Assembly (NCBI RefSeq): GCF_950023065.1 | Contig: NC_088681.1 | Coordinates: 6,758,001 to 6,822,000 of the forward strand | DNA length: 64,000 nt | Origin: Planococcus citri | Lineage: Eukaryota; Arthropoda; Insecta; Hemiptera; Pseudococcidae | Reading direction: 5' to 3' | Shown: one piece after another, positions 51,866 through 63,519 of the stretch | Position numbering within the stretch: the first letter of the stretch is position 1 | How the letters are laid out: each line of letters begins with the position of its first letter | Notes under the pieces: generated by a model | What the model saw: only the letters and a program-made list of their open reading frames with translations | Database searches by the model: none | Told to the model about the DNA's origin: nothing | Program-made: the position numbers and the translations under genes

Positions 51866-53120
51866 GATGGAATAGACTGGGGGTATAGCAGGGTACAATG
51901 AGCGGCAGGTGTTTCAAAAGTCCCCTTTACCATTTTTTAGGATTTAATGCATTAAAATAATGAACTAAAATTGCAATTACTCAGCAACATACCCATCCGA
52001 ATTGAATGAAAAATAATCTATTCCCCCCGCCTTAATAATTCTCACATTCTTTCCAATACGTATAAAAAACGGTTGGATAGTTTAAGAGAACATTCATTGC
52101 CAATGAAATTTCATTTCTCAAAGCGAAACCAATAGTGTGCTACGCACACTAAAAAGGCGTTGAATAAGTAATCATTTTGAAAATATTGATAAAAGTGTTA
52201 ATGAAGGCTAATTTCAGAAATTTGAAAATGATGGAAATATGTAAGTTGTAGTTGATAAATAACTTTTTCAAACTGACAAGTTTTTAAAATAAGTAGGGAG
52301 CGGGACAACCTCATATTTTGAAAAACTTAATATAAATTTCAAGAAACTTTCTGGAAATTTCCGCAAGTTTTCAGAATATTATAAATTTCTGGAAATTTAT
52401 CATTTTTACTTTATGGAACGTCGTGGTCGATAAGGGAACCATCATTTTTTTCAAAAAGGTGTATTTCAGTCTGAAGTAAGGTAGAGTGGGGTAATTGCAA
52501 AGCACTATTTGATTAGTGACACTTTGAGAGGTCGCTGTGAGAAGTCTATTGCACGGATGAAGCTGAAATTTGTACCACTTATACTTCAGGGGGTTCTCTA
52601 TCAATGGTAAAATTTTGGTAAAATTTGATCCATAAATAGTGGAGAAAATTGCAATTTGAAAATTTGAAAATCGGCTTTTGCATTTACCCCATGTTGGGGT
52701 AAATGCAAAAGTGGGCGATATTTTTTTTATTTTCTCATTTTTTTGCATTTTCAACGCACTCACTGTATTCTATGTGTCATTTGCTAACTTTTGATGTATT
52801 TGTGGTCTTGATTTGGTAAAAAATTTGATAACTTTTCCACTTCCCCAAAAAATGTTCAGGGGGGTGAAAAATTGTAGAAAAATTATTTTTGTGGCGTCGC
52901 TTGACAGGCATCTGTCAAGTGCCAAGTCATAGGCGCAGCTACCAAGCGCATCTGCGCGCGCAGCTAACTATGATGTAGTTTGAGGTGTTATCTATACCTC
53001 TAGCCACAGACACAGTCGTTCATTTATTCATTCATTCTGTTTTCTATCTCGCGCGCGATTACCATGTATGTTTTATGTTCCTCTAATAAACATATGTCAC
53101 ACACGCACCTGTCTGACATA

Positions 53121-53736
53121 CAGGGCTTGAAAACCGGATAGATATCACTCCCGGTTTTGGTTTCGGTTTTATGTTTTTTTGAAAAAGTAAAGGTTTTGGT
53201 TTTAGTTTAGGTTTTTTAAAATAATATCTCTCTCCTTCCGGTTTTGCTTAAAGGGTTTTATTTCAAAGGAAACATTTTTGGTTTTGGTTTTGGTTTTGGT
53301 TTTGGTTTTGGTTTCGGTTTTTTCCTTTTTTCTTCATTTTTTAGAGGGAAGAAGGCCAAGAAAGTGATCACTTTTTCAAATACTTTGTGTATGTGCCTAG
53401 AAAACTTCACTTTGGCAGTGCCAAATTTGTCAACTTTTTTAGTTTTCAGGCCTTTTCACCTTTAGCATCAGTTTCTTACTTAATTTTTTACCAAAAATGC
53501 AGTATTAATTAGGCTAATTACCTGAAAAATTCCAAAACCGAAACCAATTCAGTTTTCAATCGGTTACGCTCTCAGTTTTGGTTTTGAATTTGGGAAAATA
53601 ACGCTCCCGGTTTCAATTTTGGTTTTAGTTGTGGGAAAATAATGCTCCTGGTGTCGTATTTGGTTTCGGTTTTGAGCAATTTTAATCGGTTATTGGGGGT
53701 TTCAGTTTTGGTTTCGGTTTCGGTTTGCAAGCCCTG
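53121..53736. mobile_element. non-autonomous hAT-like element, 616 bp, exact 8-bp target duplication
   Basis: The left end CAGGGCTTGAAAACCGG (53121) and right end, reverse complement CAGGGCTTGCAAACCG (to 53736), are flanked by identical CTGACATA at 53113-53120 and 53737-53744. CAGGG-type ends plus an 8-bp duplication are hallmarks of hAT transposons. The interior is GGTTTTGGTTTCGG-rich and non-coding. Confidence 0.88.
53277..53325. repeat. (TTTTGG)n microsatellite
   Basis: About seven hexamer units lie inside the hAT-like element. This generates a short Phe/Gly open frame of no significance. Confidence 0.85.
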
Positions 53737-54459
53737 CTGACATATCTATTTATTCAAGTCGTAGCTTGATTTCGAGTGAGGCTCAGACCTCACAATTTTT
53801 TTCATAATTCGCTAAAATGAACAAAAAATCAACTATTGATCATTTATGATGTTTTTTATGTAAAAAACTCGTCATAGAAATACATTTTTCGTCAAATATA
53901 TTAGTAAAACGTTAAAAAGGAGCAATAATTTGAAAATTCAGTAAAACTGTTGATCACTTCTCTAACTTGTAACTCATCATGTGACCGTGGAAGTTTATTT
54001 TTTTTTGTAATTTCGAACCATTTTCAAGTTATTTAGGGTAAAAAAATATTTGTAGTAAGCGCAAAAATAAAAAATAAATCGCTTTTGCAATTACCCCGAG
54101 TCAATTTTTTCTGAGGTAATTGCAAAAACGCAATTTACAGCCAAAATTTTAAAAAAATTTCAAATTGCGATATCTTACCTTAAACTTTAATCCTTCATGA
54201 CCCTAAATCGTGAAAATTCCAGATAAATAGACAGTTTTTTCTATTTCACATGCATTTTTTAAAAAAAACACCTCTCACTTTACTTATGAGTGGTTTCAAC
54301 ATGCTTTGATAAAAGTGTTTGTCACGGAGAACGGAGCGACAAGTTGAACCCCGCAAGTTGTGACCAGGTGAATATGTCGGTAAAGGTTGTTGCTTCGACG
54401 CCCCTAAATTGATATTTGTTAGCATGAGGTCACAATTTTGCAATTACCCCACTCTACCC

Positions 54460-55340
54460 TAGTATATTACACATCAAGGGAGATAAAATAAAGGATGTTT
54501 CAGAGAACATGTGTAACGCCCTTGTGTGGCTCTTTCTTTTAGGGAGTGGGAGGTTCATGTACCCCAATTGTTTTTAGCCAAATTTTTGTAAAAAATGCTG
54601 GCTATTGCGGTAGGCCCGACTTTGGATAAAAACGTGGGGGGGGGGGGGTCAAAAATTTTGATAGTTCTCGACGTTTTGAGTTCAAACTAGACGATTCCCG
54701 GTGTGTCAGATTTTATATATAGGCATCGCGGCAGGCTTATGAGCCAATTTTTCAAAATTTCAAAATTTTTAAAATTATTTTCAATTTTTGTTCTAATTAA
54801 CTAATCGAAATTCTAATTGCACAGTCATTGAAATATATAATTTATCTGTATTAAGAAACAGAATAAAAAATTTTTGGAGACAATTTTTTCAAAAAAATTT
54901 TAAAATTTTTTGAACTATATTGAATTTTGTGAAAATTGCTTGGTTGTCAAAAAGTCTGAACCACATCAAAATTTTGGTATCAACAGTATTCCCATAGAGC
55001 AATAAAATGCAGAAAAATCATTAGTCAAATTTATCATCGTGCATACCCAATTTCAACAGGGCTTTGGGTATGCCGACCAGTACTTCCTATTCTATAGGCC
55101 TCATGTTAGTACTACATCTAGCGAACATCTCTGAGAAACATTTGGTGCGCGCAGCTAACTTTGACAAAACTAGTTTGAAACAGGTGGCTCACTTGTTATG
55201 TAACTTTAGCCTTTACAAAGTGAGCCAGGCTGGTAAACCTACTGGTTCACTTCTTATGCAAGATTAACCCATACATGGGTTCATAAGTGTGCTGTCGTGA
55301 ACATATATATATAGATAGATAGATATGAATACACGTACCT
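54460..55340. other. spacer, no gene seen
   Basis: It is AT-rich with a G-run near 54638-54648. The 55040-55270 part is more balanced in composition, but I recognise no family in either strand. Confidence 0.35.
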
Positions 55341-55660
55341 AGTACCTTGTGGTGCCCGGGTCTTTTATGGTAATTGTGGTGCCCGCCTACATAGAGGATC
55401 ATATATATATGTATGATAAAGGTGTTTTAGAGCAGTTTATTTTTTTTAAGGTTTTTAGTCATGGTGGTGCCCGTTATATAAACTTAGTACTTGTGGTGCC
55501 TGCCTCAAAAATTTTTTTTTCACCTTAGAGTGCATTTCATCAAATTCTACATCGTTTTATATAAAAAGACCTTGTGGTGCCCGATTTGGGCGCCACAAGC
55601 CCAAAACCGGGCACCACAATGACTACGTATACTTAAAACGGGCACCACAATGACTAAGTT
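55341..55660. repeat. cluster of GTGGTGCCCG words in inverted arrangement
   Basis: Direct CTTGTGGTGCCCG copies lie near 55348, 55376, 55464, 55491 and 55572, and inverted CGGGCACCACAATGACTA copies near 55606 and 55639. TATATA runs flank the cluster. Confidence 0.75.
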
Positions 55661-57339
55661 TAAATCTATATATATATATGGAACCTACTAGCGTTGCGAG
55701 GCCCGGTATATGTCACTGACGACCCGAGGCTCGGGCTTAGAAATATATATAGAAATAAATTGTAAGCTGATTTGTGATGTATTTGTAGGGGGTTATGTTG
55801 GTGGCTATTGAGGGGAAAGGAAAATTAATTTTTTTAAAAATGATGTATATCTTATTTTTTACCTACGTTTCGAGACCTAGTATACACTACTGACGCTACG
55901 AGGCCCTTGAGGATATCATGCCGACTGTCCGAGTCCCTGCAACGTTGCCGCGTTATTTTACTTACATTATCACGTGCTTTTACAAACTCGTGACAATTCC
56001 GGACGGTCCTTGGCTCGGATTTAAAAAATTTTTCTTATTTACATAAAAAAAATTTGTTTTATCATCACGTCGTCTGAAAAATTTGAAATGTCTCTGGTGT
56101 ATGGAGATACAACTACTTTTGGGGTTATTTAAAGCAGGTAATGAAGTTCTTTTCTGTTGAGTAGAAAATAAATACAAACATAATCGAGGGGATTGGAGAA
56201 CCAACAAAAATGAGTCTCTCTCTCCAAGGGCAGTTTTGAATCCCAGATACATTTCTTTTTTGCTCATGTTTATTCTCATTTTTTTTTTAAATTTTGCCTC
56301 AAAATGTCACAGTTCTTGATTAGAAACTTCGGAAAATCACTGATTTCTTTGAAAATTTGTACCATCTAACATACCTACCAAGGTATAACTAAAAGTCAAA
56401 AAGCCAGAATGTTTTCAAAAGTCAGGTCATGCACGTATAGTTCCACGTTTTTTAAAATGTCAGACATGATACATATCAGTAGAATTTTTTGGTATTTTTT
56501 GTCCGAATGCGAGACCATTTCGCGTCTTTTTTGGGGGGGGGGGGAGTGAATCTTAAGATAATTCTTGGCAAGAAGTCCAAAGAAGGCGAGAATTTTACGA
56601 ATTATCTGCAAAAAAGAGGGAATTTTTCGAAAATTTTTGGCAAAAAACGAATCTTTGACAATTTTTGGAAAAAATAAAATGAAGATTTTTTGGAAATTTC
56701 AGTAAAAAACATTTTTTATAAATTTTTGGAAAGAAACGAGACCTTTGGAAATTTTGACAGAAGTCGAGACTTTCTGCTATTCTTGGAAATAAAAAATCAA
56801 CAATTTAGCAAAAAATGAAGATTTTTAGCACTTGTTCTCAAAAAAGTGGGACTATATCGCAACTTTTTGGGTAAAAAACCAAGACTTTTTGATAATTTTT
56901 GAGAAAAAAGCGAAACTACTAGTCCCATCAACAAAAGTGGATATGTCATTTTGAACAGGACAGAGGGAAATTGATAGAGGATCTCACAATACACGACCAA
57001 TTTGAGGTGCTAAAATTCATTTTTTGATTTTTGACGAGTTTTAAAAAATTGATATTTGGGTCAAAAATGGGGGAAAAATCAAAATGTGACTGAAATTCCA
57101 AAGGCTAAAATTTGTTCCCCGAGTCAAATCATTCAAGAGCATCCAGCGGATTTTTTAAAAAAATATCTAGGTACCTACATATACTTAACGGAGAAAATTT
57201 TGGATTTGATTTGGCACATGTTATTTTAAAAACGTGTGTCTAAATTGATCAAGAAGGTCACAAATAATGTAAGCACGAGTTTATAGTCACTGAATTTTAT
57301 TTACACTTTGTTTACCAGACCTCGTCTTTTTGATAACTG
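55661..57339. other. spacer with a small TTTTTGGCA-type array at about 56500-56900
   Basis: GCTACGAGGCCC/GCGAGGCCCG words occur at 55690-55730 and 55900, related in style to 63200-63480. No gene is seen. Confidence 0.4.
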
Positions 57340-59220
57340 GAGAATCAGAAAATCCGGCGGAGGCTCCAGAATGATTCGAAACCATTACAAATCACTTCGG
57401 AAAGTCGAAAATAGCGTCCTACATAATATAAATTAAATTTCAATTTTTTAGGCAAATTTGTTAAAATTTAGACTTGTTTGCGTTTTTTGGCTCACATTGA
57501 ATTTTTAAAAATTCATAAAAACAAAAGAAATTTCGACTGATGATATGTTTTGTGGTCCTGTATTGAATTTCCTGTGTCTGGTTCGAAAATTTTTGTGCTA
57601 GTTAGGATAAGTACCTCTCCCTTGTTAGGGGACCAAACTTTTCATTCCACAAAATTTCATCAAATGGAGATAGAACGCCGAAATTTACTCTGCAAACTAA
57701 CTTCAATACGCTATGAAGTCGATTGCAGGTAGATTCCAAGTCATTTTGGAGCCTCCAGCGACTTTTAGAAATTTGAAATTTCGACAAAATTTCATCAAAT
57801 GGAAATGGAAAGCCGAAATTCAGTCTGCAAACTAATTTCAATACATTATGAAGTCGATTGTAGGTAGATTTCCAGTCGTTTTGGAGCCTCCAGCTACCTT
57901 TTGAAACTTGAAATTTCGACAAAGTTTCATAAAATGGAGATGGAAAGCCGAAATTTACTCTGCGCTCTAATTGTAACACCCTCTGAAGACGACATCAGAT
58001 GGGTTCAAGTCATTGGAGCCGCCAGCGATTTTTTAAAAACTACTGGAGTTTCCAGCAGATTTTTGAAACTTGAAATTTCGACATAACTCCATCAAAATGG
58101 AGATGGAAAACCGAAATTTACTCAGCAAACTAATTTTAATACCCTATGAAGTCGATTGCAGGTAGATTTCAAGTCGTTTTGGAGCCTCCAGCGACTTTTT
58201 GAAAATTACTGGAACCTTCAGTAGGTTTTTGAAACTTGCATTTTCCAGATAATTTCATCAAATTCACTTTGCACAGTACCTACGTACAAAAATTAATTTG
58301 GACAGATTTTGTGGCATTAAAAAAAAAATTTAAAAAAACCAAAGTTATCAAAAAGGCACTCCTAAGCTTCAAAATGGATTGAAACTGCCTGCAATCCACT
58401 TCGAAATAATGTCAAAAGTAAGGTGTGAACCGAATTTCATCTTTTTATTTCAAACGGAGGTGGAAACGTGATTAGTATGAAATCGATGCACAAAAAAAAT
58501 ACACCGACTTTAAGACAAAACTGGTTAATACTTTATCGCTCGAGAAGGTCATTAACCAGCACCAATTTCGAGCACGCGTTTTAAGATTATTTGAACAGGT
58601 TTTATGGCATTTTTTGGAATATTGAAATTTCTAAAAAGAGCTGGAAGCTTCAAAATCACTTGAAACCACCTGCAGTCGACTTTTTATAGTATTTAAATTG
58701 GTTTGCAAAATAAATTTTGGCTTTCCAACTCCATATGATAACATGTTGTGAAAATTTCAAATTCCAAAAATCTGCTGGAGATTCCAATAGTTTTCAAAAG
58801 ATCGCTGTAGGGTCCAAAATGACTTGAACCCAACTGAAGTCATCTCAGAGGGTGTTAAAATGGGAACGCGGAATAAATTTCGGCTTTCCATCTCCATTTG
58901 ATGGAATTTTGTCGAAATTTCAAATTTCAAGAAGTCGCTGGAGGCTCCAAAACGACTTGAAATCCGCTGGCAGTCAACTTCGTAGCGCATTAAGATTAGT
59001 TTGTCTCCATTTGATGACATTTTTTGGGAATTTCAAGTTTTAAAAAACTACTGGAGGCTCCAGAACCACTCAAAACAGTTTGAAACAGTTTCCAATCGAT
59101 TTGGCAGATCGAAAATAGTGCATATTCCAAATTTCAGCTATCTAGGACAATTTGGTAAAATTTTGATTTTTACTTGCATTTTTGGCGTACATTTAATTTT
59201 TTAAAAATTCATTAAAATTC
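57340..59220. repeat. GGAGCCTCCAG repeat array, direct then inverted units
   Basis: Direct units of about 130-165 bp start near 57645, 57776, 57909 and 58076 (TTTCATCAAATGGAGATGGA, AAGCCGAAATTTACTCTGCA, ATGAAGTCGATTGCAGGTAG, TTTTGGAGCCTCCAGCGACT). Inverted units fill 58680-59040. A member of the 30690/38460 copies ends the block. It is non-coding. Confidence 0.85.
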
Positions 59221-59495
59221 AAAAAAAGACACTTTAGCACTTGAAATTTTGACAGGTGATCTAGAAGACTGCCTTTGGCAAGAATTTAAACAGTGGAAAT
59301 TGATACGCTAGAGAGATGGATTATTTGTAATTTTTTCAGATTTTCTTTATTGAATAGATATAGCTTTACCTGTGTACACAAAACGTCAAAACTTGAGCAG
59401 CTGAAAATTGAGGATGATGGTTTTTTAAGGTCCTCTTTCCACCAGTTCAAATTTTGTTCCAACCGATGATTATCATGTGGGAGGTTCTCTTGTTA

Positions 59496-60451
59496 CGAGG
59501 TCTGATCAGAAAATTCTTAGACATTTGCTCTCACGTTGCGACTTTTATAGTTAGAGAGTCCTGCGAGGTGTCATTAGATAGCTTAAACCTTCCTCTTTCC
59601 AACAAGCGGTTTGCGAACAAATTTCATGCAGTGGATTCCCAAAATAATTTGGTTTTTATGAGGTCACCTCAGGGTAGTTTTTCGATTTTTATAACAAGAA
59701 GTATAAAAATACAAAAAAAAAGTTTTTAATCGAAAATATCACGAGATTTTTTTATCCGAGACACTCTTATCCTCGTCAGAATACTCCCCCTCCGTTGCGA
59801 CCCCCTTCTCCCAACGTACGATCTATTTTTCGAAGCACTTGGCGTGTTTGTCAGGTGTGGTGCCACGCATCTGTAAACTGGCGTTTCCGCGGAATCATTT
59901 TCACACAAATCCTGGTCATTTCTAAATCGTCCTTGAGAACTTTTTGAACTGTCCCATAGCTCAAATTGAGGGAAGAACTTGATTTTCGAATTGTCGAACG
60001 TCTATTTGAACGAATTGAAGTGCCTACTCGAGAAATTTGCTTTGGAGAGCGAGAATTTTGAAGTCGCCCCTTTCCGGCATCATCTGCAATCAAATCACGG
60101 CCTTTCGCGAATTTCTGGTACCAAAAATGGACAGTAGCCCTCTTTACTAAATCACTACGGAGCTAAACTCATCATTTCAAGACACTGGGTGAAAGATTTC
60201 CTGAGCGAAACACAAAATTGTGCGTGATTAGTAAATCACCATATTTGCTACGAAAAAAAAAATCGAAAAACTCTACTGACACTACCTCAATCAACCGCCT
60301 GTACAACGTAAACTAAACATCCAGCAAAGGTCGCCAGTAGCTCGTTGGAAAGAGGAAGGTTTAAGCTATCTAATGACACATCGCGCGACTCGCTAGCTAT
60401 AAAATTCGCAACGTGAGAGCAATTGTCCAAGAATTTTCTGATCAGACCTCG
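59496..60451. mobile_element. mariner-like element, deleted, 956 bp
   Basis: Terminal repeats of roughly 115 bp start CGAGGTCTGATCAGAAAATT (59496), with the reverse complement ending at 60451 and TA on both sides. A partial transposase lies inside on the minus strand. An intact mariner is about 1.3 kb, so part of the catalytic region is gone. Confidence 0.85.
59851..60162 (-). pseudogene. mariner-type transposase fragment (N-terminal HTH region)
   Basis: About 103 codons stay open, with TVHFWYQKF, RSNRRSTIRK and LNLSYGTVQKVLKDDL. This follows the mariner helix-turn-helix pattern (a TVxxW motif, then 'LxxSYGTVxxILxxDL', then 'xCxKxxPR'). A stop follows at 59851 and no DD34D catalytic core is found, so it is inactive. 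Confidence 0.75.
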
Positions 60452-61430
60452 TAGTTCGACATTTTAGAGGAAAAAGCTAGCCTATGTACACTCTTAAAGT
60501 TCGGACTAATAACAGCGTAAAGGTTTTCTTTTCTTTTCTTTTTTTTTTTTTGCTGAAATACAGTGCGAAAAAAAATTGAAAAAAATTCCATGAATTGGCC
60601 CTCAGTCCACACACCATAGGAAATTCAAATCTTTTGGCCAACGTGCAGATAAATAGAAAGTTTTATGTAAAAAATACAATTTTTCTGCATGAGGGTGAGA
60701 GAAGAGAAATGAGCGAAATTTTTTTAGCTCTCAAATGCTTTCTTAGTATGTATAATCCCAAAAGTACCCTGTAAAAATCCGAGCCAAGAGGAGATTTTTA
60801 GTTCCGTCTCAAAAATTTAGAATTTTTAGTATTCTAAAAGTGCAAACAATCAGACAAGCTTTGAAAATTAATTAAGTATGTTAGCTATTTTACGTACTTA
60901 TTAGGGTGACGAAATTCAGTTTTAGTCAATTAGAAAATTTGAATGTGAGAGAAAATCGAACATGCTAAAATGTAGACCTCAATCCAACTGTTCCAGCTAT
61001 ACCAAAAAATTTCAACAAATCCTCACTCTGCGGCACATTTCACATGAGCATGGCATGGAAACTTGATGAGGTACCTGCCTCCGATTTTTTTGGGACCAAG
61101 ATTTTAAGAAAAGTTGTCTTAACCCCCTCCCCTCAGTAATCAAAACTTCAGTTGTCCAAACCGACTTCTACATTTTTGGTGAATTTTTAAAAATTCAAAA
61201 TTGACCATCTTCTGTGTTTAATGTTTTTCTTTTCAAATTCCTACTTCTTCAGCATAAATTACAAAAATCAGTTCCGAAACTAGGTAATATCAATTCCTCC
61301 AAACTCAATTTTAACATCTCTCGCCATCCTGTAGTCTCCAGCGTTATTTTCGATTTCTCCGGAATTTTAAAATTTCTCCAGAAATCGAGAAAAATAATTT
61401 GAATTTCTAAAAATTGGGCTGTAGCTTATT
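60452..61430. other. spacer, no gene seen
   Basis: AT-rich; a T-run lies at 60537-60551. Confidence 0.4.
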
Positions 61431-62160
61431 CTTATGCCCAAGTGAAGCAAGGGCAAAAGCCATCGAAAATTGATAATTTTTCGAAAGTAAAACAACATTA
61501 ATTTTCAATGTGAGAAGTTTATTTTTTCACCCACTGATTTTTGACACAGAAAAGAACAGGAAAATGATCTATCATTTTTGAAAGATGATGCGAAAAGTTG
61601 GTTTTTATGGCTTTAGAATTTTTTGTTTGTCAGGAAATTGTAATATTTTTAAAAATATGAACAAAGTCTGAACGAGGTGAGGGCAAAACCTATCGAAAAT
61701 CCGCTGTTCATTTTTTTGGGACATAGAAATTGTTTCCGAATTTTTGGTGACGAAAAATAGGATATTTTTTGACAGTTTGACTGCAATGCATTGAAGAGAC
61801 CTTTGTTGAAAAATTTCAAGTAAAACCACATTATTTTAGAAAAGTCAATTTTTCTACTCTTTAACTTTGGTCACAGAAAGCAAAAGGAAAATGATCTGCA
61901 CGAGCGGAGCGAAAGAGAAAGCTTTTGAAAATTTATAATTCATGAAGTAAGAACTCGTGGTTTTTGGTAATTCTATGATTTTCCCAGCTTACATAACTTT
62001 TACCCAATTTTTCCCAACTCACCCGAATTTCCTGAAAAATTCTCAGCTTTTTCCAATACTTATCTGTTTGGGGGGTGAGACAGCTCCCACTCACCCTCCC
62101 ATTCGGCACGTCTCTGAATTCCCTTCAGGTTTACAGAGGAGCTAGTTTTCATTACAAAAA
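61431..62160. repeat. tandem-like units with GCGAAGCGAGGGCAAAAGC-type words
   Basis: Units near 61440, 61675 and 61900 each carry a variant of GAAGCAAGGGCAAAAGC followed by ATCGAAAATT or TTTTGAAAATT. TTTTCAATGTGAGAAGTTTA (61511) parallels TTTTTAATGTGAGAAGTCAA (24630) in the element at 23876-24909. Confidence 0.6.
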
Positions 62161-63415
62161 TCTCAATTTGTTTAAATCTTATTTTTGGTGTCTAATCAGT
62201 TAATACTATGACGTAATTTTTCAAAATTTCAACACTTTTCACCAAAAAACCTTCGAAGGTACCATGAAAAATTGAAAATTTTTGAAATATCCCGGAGTCA
62301 GGAAGTCATTCCTGAAAACAACGAAAAGAAAAAAAAATCGATTGAAAATGATACAAATTTGAGCCATCACTGCTTTAAACAAATGGCGTATATGTCAAAC
62401 CAACCCTTCCGCCCCCCACCCGGGAATGAGGTTACATAATTCTGAGTCATTCTAAGGCCTCTAGCATAATTTTCAATTTCTCCAGAAGGCGTGAAAAAAT
62501 CGGATAGCTAAAAATTGAGTCGTGGCTTATTCTTGACCTACTTAATTAAAGGGGCTAAATCACATTTGAGTCAATTTCCGGGCAGTCCCTCCAGTAGTTT
62601 TTTCATCATACGAGTATTATTCTTAATGATATCGAAAATGAAGAATGTTGGTCAAAAACACACGAGGTAATCGTCAGGAAATCCTCAAATGTGGATTAGC
62701 CCCTTAATCAGGTCGAGAATTACGTAAGGCGAGGGAGAAACGACACCCTCACGGTGTATTTTAGAATTGCATGATAAATAATATTTTCATTTTATTTTAC
62801 CTCAACATTTTTCTCTCGTGAATACTTTCGATAAAAAAAATCAAATTGCTGCTCTGAAGCCTTAAACCTTCTTCATGCTCGCAGAGGGACTAGTTTTCAT
62901 TACAAAACCCCCAATTTGTTTAAATCATTCCTGATGTGTAATCAATTCATGTACGTCATTTTTTTAAATTTCAACTCAAAAAAAAAAAAAACGCAGAAAG
63001 TATAATTGGAAATTGAGAAAATTAAGTATCTTGAATTGAGGAAGTCGTTTCTCAAGAAAAAAAAACAGGTTAAAAATAATACAAAGATCCGTTGTCATTT
63101 CATAAAATTAATATGAGACATAGACTACACCTTATAGTGAATAGTTAAAACACCAACTCCCATCAACTCCACTCCAGACACAGTTGGGCTGTGTGCATGC
63201 GATGTTGCCGATGCATTGGGTCTCGTAACGTTGGTACCATTTAGTGGGTCTCGTATCGTTATATACAAGCAGGGTGGCTCCCTCTACAGAGAGACAGTGC
63301 GAACCAAATCTGTATAAGTGGTGGCACTCAACCTAAGATCCGAGTCCCAAACAAAAATTTGGCAAAAAGCATGCCTTAAGGTGTACATGATGAAAATTGT
63401 GAAAAACATGGGGAA
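62161..63415. other. spacer, no gene seen
   Basis: Two stretches (62120-62200 and 62870-62950) share GGACTAGTTTTCATTACAAAA...CAATTTGTTTAAATC, so a diverged duplication is present. Confidence 0.4.
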
Positions 63416-63449
63416 ACGTTCCGAGACCCGGGATCGGGTCTCGGAACGT
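63416..63449. repeat. 14-bp-arm palindrome
   Basis: ACGTTCCGAGACCC and GGGTCTCGGAACGT are exact inverted copies separated by GGGATC. GGGTCTCGTA words also occur at 63219 and 63247. Confidence 0.8.
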
Positions 63450-63519
63450 CGCGTCGGGCCTCGGACCGTCAGTACCATTTCCAGAAACGGGCCAGTATAA
63501 GCCGTAGTAAGCCTGTATA

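Larger units (their letters stand above)
52479..54459. mobile_element. TA-flanked inverted-repeat element, about 2.0 kb, containing a nested insertion
   Basis: The ends are (A/G)GGTAGAGTGGGGTAATTGC at 52479 and its reverse complement ending at 54459, each flanked by TA. GGGGTAAATGCAAAA and AATTGCAAAAACG motifs recur inside. The ends resemble those of the element at 45687 (GGGTA...GGTAAT). There is no transposase. Confidence 0.8.

Noticed and set aside
52371..52763. 130-codon minus-strand frame
   Set aside because: It crosses the left boundary of a TA-flanked element, so it is chimeric, and shows no recognisable domain.
53244..53465. Gly/Phe-repeat frame
   Set aside because: Direct product of the (TTTTGG)n microsatellite in the hAT-like element.
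59726..59908. 60-codon frame next to the transposase fragment
   Set aside because: It overlaps the transposase frame in another phase and has no transposase motifs. The frame at 59851-60162 carries the recognisable region.
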